Source of the DNA: Spirochaetaceae bacterium
Lineage (GTDB): Bacteria > Spirochaetota > Spirochaetia > Treponematales > Rectinemataceae
Assembly: GCA_003452735.1 (NCBI GenBank)
Contig: DMNL01000156.1
Coordinates: 1-8,729, forward strand
Length of the DNA stretch: 8,729 nucleotides
Direction of reading: 5' to 3'
The translations under genes and the position numbers were made by a program. Below are positions 6,195-8,729 of this stretch, piece by piece. Every line of letters starts with the position of its first letter. Position 1 is the first letter of the stretch. The notes beneath the pieces were generated by a model, which worked only from the letters and a program-made list of their open reading frames with translations, was not told the origin of the DNA and ran no database searches.

Positions 6195-6632
6195 ATGAAG
6201 AAGTTCTTATCGATTTCAGGGCCAAATCTGAATCTGCTGGGGCAAAGAAAGACTTCTATTTATAAAGAAGCTTCATTGGATGAGATTCATTCGAAGCTGA
6301 TGAAAAAGGCTGCAGAATTGGGAGTCGAAGTGGATTGTGTGCAGTTCAATAGCGAAGGCGATATCATCGATTGCATGCAGACCGTGCCTGGCAAATATGA
6401 GGGTGTTATCCTCAATGCGGGAGCTCTTGCACACTACAGCTATGCTTTGCGTAGCGCAATCGGAACGATGTTGGTGCCCTGTGTAGAAGTTTTTATTTCA
6501 AATGTATATGCGAGAGAAGATTTTCGCCATAAATCGGTCCTTGCCGATGTATGTGTCGGAGTTATCTCTGGATTTGGTGCAAATAGCTATGTCTTAGCGC
6601 TAGAGGCACTTGTAAATCTGGTTAAGCCTTGA
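6195..6632 (+). CDS. Type II dehydroquinase homologue with altered active site (copy 2)
   Basis: This 145-residue protein aligns without large gaps to the preceding gene; counting by eye, nearly half of the positions are identical. It keeps SGPNLN with N11, GQRKTSIY with R18 and Y23, LNAGALAH with N74 and H80, and REDFRH with R111. The catalytic-acid His of EVHISN is Phe (EVFISN, F100). The RDA aspartate is Ser87, the YGG lid motif is YKE, and YTH is LAH. Those His and Asp positions are strongly conserved in true enzymes, so ordinary dehydroquinase activity is doubtful. The reading frame is intact and GGAG (6182-6185) lies nine bases before the start, so the gene is expressed rather than decaying. 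It may be a non-catalytic partner of copy 1 or an enzyme with different chemistry. The fold call is firm; the function is unknown. Confidence 0.82.
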   Translation: MKKFLSISGPNLNLLGQRKTSIYKEASLDEIHSKLMKKAAELGVEVDCVQFNSEGDIIDCMQTVPGKYEGVILNAGALAHYSYALRSAIGTMLVPCVEVFISNVYAREDFRHKSVLADVCVGVISGFGANSYVLALEALVNLVKP

Positions 6633-6666
6633 AGAAAGCTCTGATATAAGCCTTATCGGAAGCCTT
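6624..6666 (+). repeat. Three AAGCCTT copies spaced 24 and 12 bases
   Basis: AAGCCTT occurs at 6624-6630, 6648-6654 and 6660-6666, straddling the stop of the second dehydroquinase. The middle copy lies in the odd palindrome ATAAG-C-CTTAT (6646-6656). The spacing in multiples of 12 could put the copies near one helix face, but a short motif like this can recur by chance. Confidence 0.3.
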
Positions 6667-6682
6667 AAAGTGAGGAGCGGCT

Positions 6683-7489
6683 ATGAAAGGGAAAGCCACT
6701 ATGAATCTGAGATGGGCAAAAAGAATTGGTCATCTTTCGGAGATTGAACAAGCCAAAAAACAGGGGTTTCAGATTGTGCAGCTGCCTGTCACCGAAATAA
6801 TGCGACTAGATGATCATACATTTATCGATATCAAAGAGCGTCTCTTGAAGACTGGCTTGTCGTTCGAAGTATTTGAATCACCGCTTCCAGAAGGTGTCAA
6901 CACTACCGAGAGAGGATTTAATATATATGCATGGATAGAATATTTGAAGAAGGCGATAGGAAGAATCTCAGAACTTGGATGCAAGACATTGGTTTGGGGA
7001 GATGGCCAAGCAAGGATTCTTCCACAGGAAAGCGAAGCCACTGTACTAAAAGAAAATTTCAATCAGTTTTTATTCATGGTAGCAGAAATTACCGAAAAAA
7101 AGGGCATCGTTTTTTGTCTGGAACCACTTGGGCCTAAAAAGACCAATTTCTTGAATTCATTGGAAGAAGTTGTCGGCGTTCTTGGCTCGGTTGGGAAAAA
7201 GAACCTTGCTATCGCTATAGCTTCGAGCGACATTATCGAGACAAATATGAAAATCGAAGATATCGTTCATTATGGAGACTTGATTGCCCATGCCTATTTG
7301 GATTCTCTTGAGGATTTTGCGGGACCAATAATGGGAAAAGCGACATTTCCTAAGGCTTCGGGCACGCCACATCCTATTTTTTTCTTATCGATTTTGAAAA
7401 AGATATCCTATAATAAGGTTATTGCCTTACCAAATAATGCCGATTCCGAAACGCTCTTGTCGTGCAAAGAGGCATGGAATAGGGTATAG
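6683..7489 (+). CDS. Xylose-isomerase-like TIM-barrel protein (sugar isomerase/epimerase family) with degraded metal site
   Basis: This 268-residue cytoplasmic protein resembles the AP-endonuclease-2/xylose-isomerase-like barrel family, which includes IolO, IolE, tagatose 3-epimerase and 3-dehydroshikimate dehydratase. The best landmark is FCLEPLGPKKTNFLNSLEEV (144-163), matching the family E-P-L...T-x-F-x-N-T pattern and giving metal ligand E147. Elsewhere the metal site looks lost. The usual L-x-D-T-x-H-M segment is IAIASSDII (177-185), with A180 at the Asp and D183 at the His. The usual H-x-H is HAY (203-205), and the last-strand Glu is replaced around VIALPNN (246-252). TGAGGAG (6671-6677) supports the ATG at 6683; ATG 6701 with AAAGGGA upstream is an alternative. 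It is probably the last gene of the operon. The fold is likely; the activity is unknown. Confidence 0.72.
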   Translation: MKGKATMNLRWAKRIGHLSEIEQAKKQGFQIVQLPVTEIMRLDDHTFIDIKERLLKTGLSFEVFESPLPEGVNTTERGFNIYAWIEYLKKAIGRISELGCKTLVWGDGQARILPQESEATVLKENFNQFLFMVAEITEKKGIVFCLEPLGPKKTNFLNSLEEVVGVLGSVGKKNLAIAIASSDIIETNMKIEDIVHYGDLIAHAYLDSLEDFAGPIMGKATFPKASGTPHPIFFLSILKKISYNKVIALPNNADSETLLSCKEAWNRV

Positions 7490-7492
7490 AGC

Positions 7493-8620
7493 CTACCCTG
7501 CAATTTCATTTTGCAATTTGAAATAGTCTGATGTGTCGCCTATCAGGATTGCGCCTTTGAGCTTATTTCCTTCACGGAAGTATTTCTTGAAAACACCTTC
7601 TTCATGTAAAACCTCCACGGTTGTCGAAGGCGCGATCGAGAAATCTCCTACAGATGCGACATCGATACCTGCCACCTTGAGCTTGGTGCTCATAACGCTT
7701 CCTCTATAATCAACGCTTTGACCGGCTATGGCGTGACCAGCCATTTCTCCTTGCTCTTTTGCCGCAGGCCAGATTCCATACATTTTCCCGTTGAATTCGG
7801 CGCAATCGCCGGCTGCATAGACATCTGGAAGATTGGTTCTCATCTGATTATCTATGGTAATACCGCGACCAATCGAAATCTTGGAATCTCTTAGAAAAGC
7901 GATATTCGGTCGTACTCCGGCTGAAATTATCGTCATATCGACATAAACAGATCCGCCATCGGAAAAGGATATGCTAATCTTTCCGTTCTCATTCGAAAGG
8001 GAAGATGTCTGTTTTCCTAGCAAAAATTTTATGCCTTTTTGAAGAAGTAATTCCTGGAGAATACTTGCAGAATCTTCATCGAGCTGTCTTGGCAGAAGCC
8101 ACTTGTAATATTCGACGATTGTAGATTCCAAGCCACGTTCTGAAAGAGCATAGGCGGTTTCTATTCCAAGAAGACCTCCTCCGATGATTGCTGCGCTTCT
8201 GCATTGCTGTGCGGTGGCGATGATGCGATCAGCTTGCTCTTTGGTTCGTAACACAAACACTTTTTCGAGTGGAGGATTATAGAAAGGAGGAAACGAAGGC
8301 GATGCTCCAGAGGCGATCAGCAGCTTGTCGTATGGAAGGTCTTCAAAAGAGCCACAGACCATTCGATGCTCGGTATCTATAGAGCTGACTCTAGCACCTC
8401 TCAATAGATCGATATTGTTCTTTTCGTACCATTTTTCATCATGGACTATGATCTTTTCGAAAGGCGATTTTCCAGCAAGATACTCTGTAAGCCTGGGTCG
8501 AGCATAGAAAAAGAGGTTTTCATCCGAAATCATGGTAATGTCGCTTTCTCTTTCGTGGTCTCGAATTGCCGAAGCCGCAGAATTCGCGGCTACCCCATTG
8601 CCGATTATTATTATTTTCAT
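7493..8620 (-). CDS. FAD-dependent NAD(P)H oxidoreductase (NADH:rubredoxin reductase / NirB N-domain type)
   Basis: This 375-residue flavoprotein of the pyridine-nucleotide oxidoreductase family would pass electrons from NAD(P)H through FAD to a partner such as rubredoxin. It has an N-terminal FAD Rossmann motif IIIIGNGVAANSAA (3-16), the Y-A-R-P-R-L segment (39-44), LIASGASP (101-108), a second Rossmann motif AAIIGGGLLGIETA for NAD(P)H (143-156), the FAD-binding VYAAGDCAEF (267-276), and a C-terminal GAILIGDTSDYFKLQ typical of rubredoxin and nitrite reductase relatives. There is no redox-active Cys pair, so it is not a thioredoxin- or lipoamide-type enzyme. It reads opposite to the operon and their stop codons lie 3 bases apart. 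AAAAGGAA sits nine bases before the ATG, behind a good promoter. Its partner is not visible here and it may serve oxidative-stress or general redox metabolism rather than the cluster's pathway. Confidence 0.88.
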   Translation of the reverse strand: MKIIIIGNGVAANSAASAIRDHERESDITMISDENLFFYARPRLTEYLAGKSPFEKIIVHDEKWYEKNNIDLLRGARVSSIDTEHRMVCGSFEDLPYDKLLIASGASPSFPPFYNPPLEKVFVLRTKEQADRIIATAQQCRSAAIIGGGLLGIETAYALSERGLESTIVEYYKWLLPRQLDEDSASILQELLLQKGIKFLLGKQTSSLSNENGKISISFSDGGSVYVDMTIISAGVRPNIAFLRDSKISIGRGITIDNQMRTNLPDVYAAGDCAEFNGKMYGIWPAAKEQGEMAGHAIAGQSVDYRGSVMSTKLKVAGIDVASVGDFSIAPSTTVEVLHEEGVFKKYFREGNKLKGAILIGDTSDYFKLQNEIAG

Positions 8621-8641
8621 TTAATCCGTTCCTTTTGTATC

Positions 8642-8670
8642 AATATAGAGCAATTGATTTAAATAGCCAA
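8642..8670 (-). promoter_or_regulatory. Sigma-70-type promoter for the oxidoreductase
   Basis: Read on the - strand, TTGGCT (complement of 8665-8670) is followed after exactly 17 bases by TATATT (complement of 8642-8647). Each hexamer matches consensus at four or more positions. The transcript would start near 8635, giving a very short leader with AAGGAA (complement of 8629-8634) at its front. Confidence 0.55.
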
Positions 8671-8729
8671 GGCATTTCATTACTGCTACGAACCTTGTAT
8701 AAAAAGTTGAAGCATAAAGTAGGGAAGAG

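Noticed and set aside
7500..7524. GCAATTT direct repeat and ATTTCA/TGAAAT inverted repeat at the 3' end of the oxidoreductase gene as a bidirectional terminator
   Set aside because: It is AT-rich, has only six pairs and no T-tract on either strand, and lies in the coding sequence for the C-terminus.
8675..8703. Rightward promoter TTTCAT - 17 bases - TATAAA leading out of the window
   Set aside because: The -35 matches at only three positions and no downstream gene is visible; a divergent gene beyond 8729 is possible but unsupported.
1..8729. Mobile elements, CRISPR arrays, tRNA or rRNA genes
   Set aside because: No transposase, terminal repeats, regularly spaced repeats or cloverleaf-like segments were found on either strand.

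Overview
The window reads as a compact bacterial catabolic locus of moderate GC. Seven complete genes and the tail of an eighth run left to right on the + strand, and one gene runs convergently on the - strand at the right end. A TRAP transporter, an inositol-ring hydrolase homologue and a rubredoxin/nitrite-reductase-type NAD(P)H flavoprotein suggest a bacterium of anoxic habitats living on sugar acids or polyols. A spirochaete, Thermotogota or Firmicutes source would fit, but the sequence contains no rRNA or marker gene, so the taxonomy is a weak inference.

Layout. Bases 1-93 hold the last 30 codons of a gene that looks like a small cupin protein. Next come a creatininase-superfamily hydrolase resembling IolN of the Thermotoga inositol pathway (115-1077), a TRAP solute-binding protein (dctP, 1130-2164), a rho-independent terminator, and the two TRAP membrane subunits (dctQ 2303-2812 and dctM 2809-4086, overlapping by four bases). 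They are followed by an NAD(P)-dependent aldehyde dehydrogenase (4163-5620), two tandem type II 3-dehydroquinate dehydratase homologues (5707-6162 and 6195-6632), and a xylose-isomerase-like TIM-barrel protein (6683-7489). An FAD/NAD(P)-dependent oxidoreductase (7493-8620, - strand) ends 3 bases from the TIM-barrel gene and has its own likely promoter at 8642-8670.

How the genes may work together (inference). The TRAP system would import a carboxylated, or at least polyhydroxylated, compound. The IolN-like enzyme would open an oxidised carbocycle, a dehydroquinase-like enzyme would remove water from a cyclic or open-chain beta-hydroxy ketone, and the aldehyde dehydrogenase would oxidise a semialdehyde product. 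No shikimate-biosynthesis gene lies nearby, so the dehydroquinases look catabolic or repurposed.

The most unusual feature is that two adjacent intact genes have lost family active-site residues. The second dehydroquinase has Phe in place of the catalytic His and Ser in place of the Asp of the RDA motif. The TIM-barrel protein keeps only one of the four usual metal ligands. The first dehydroquinase keeps its whole catalytic set. This suggests either a heteromeric enzyme or new chemistry. The ring-oxidising dehydrogenases expected of an inositol or quinate pathway are not in the window.
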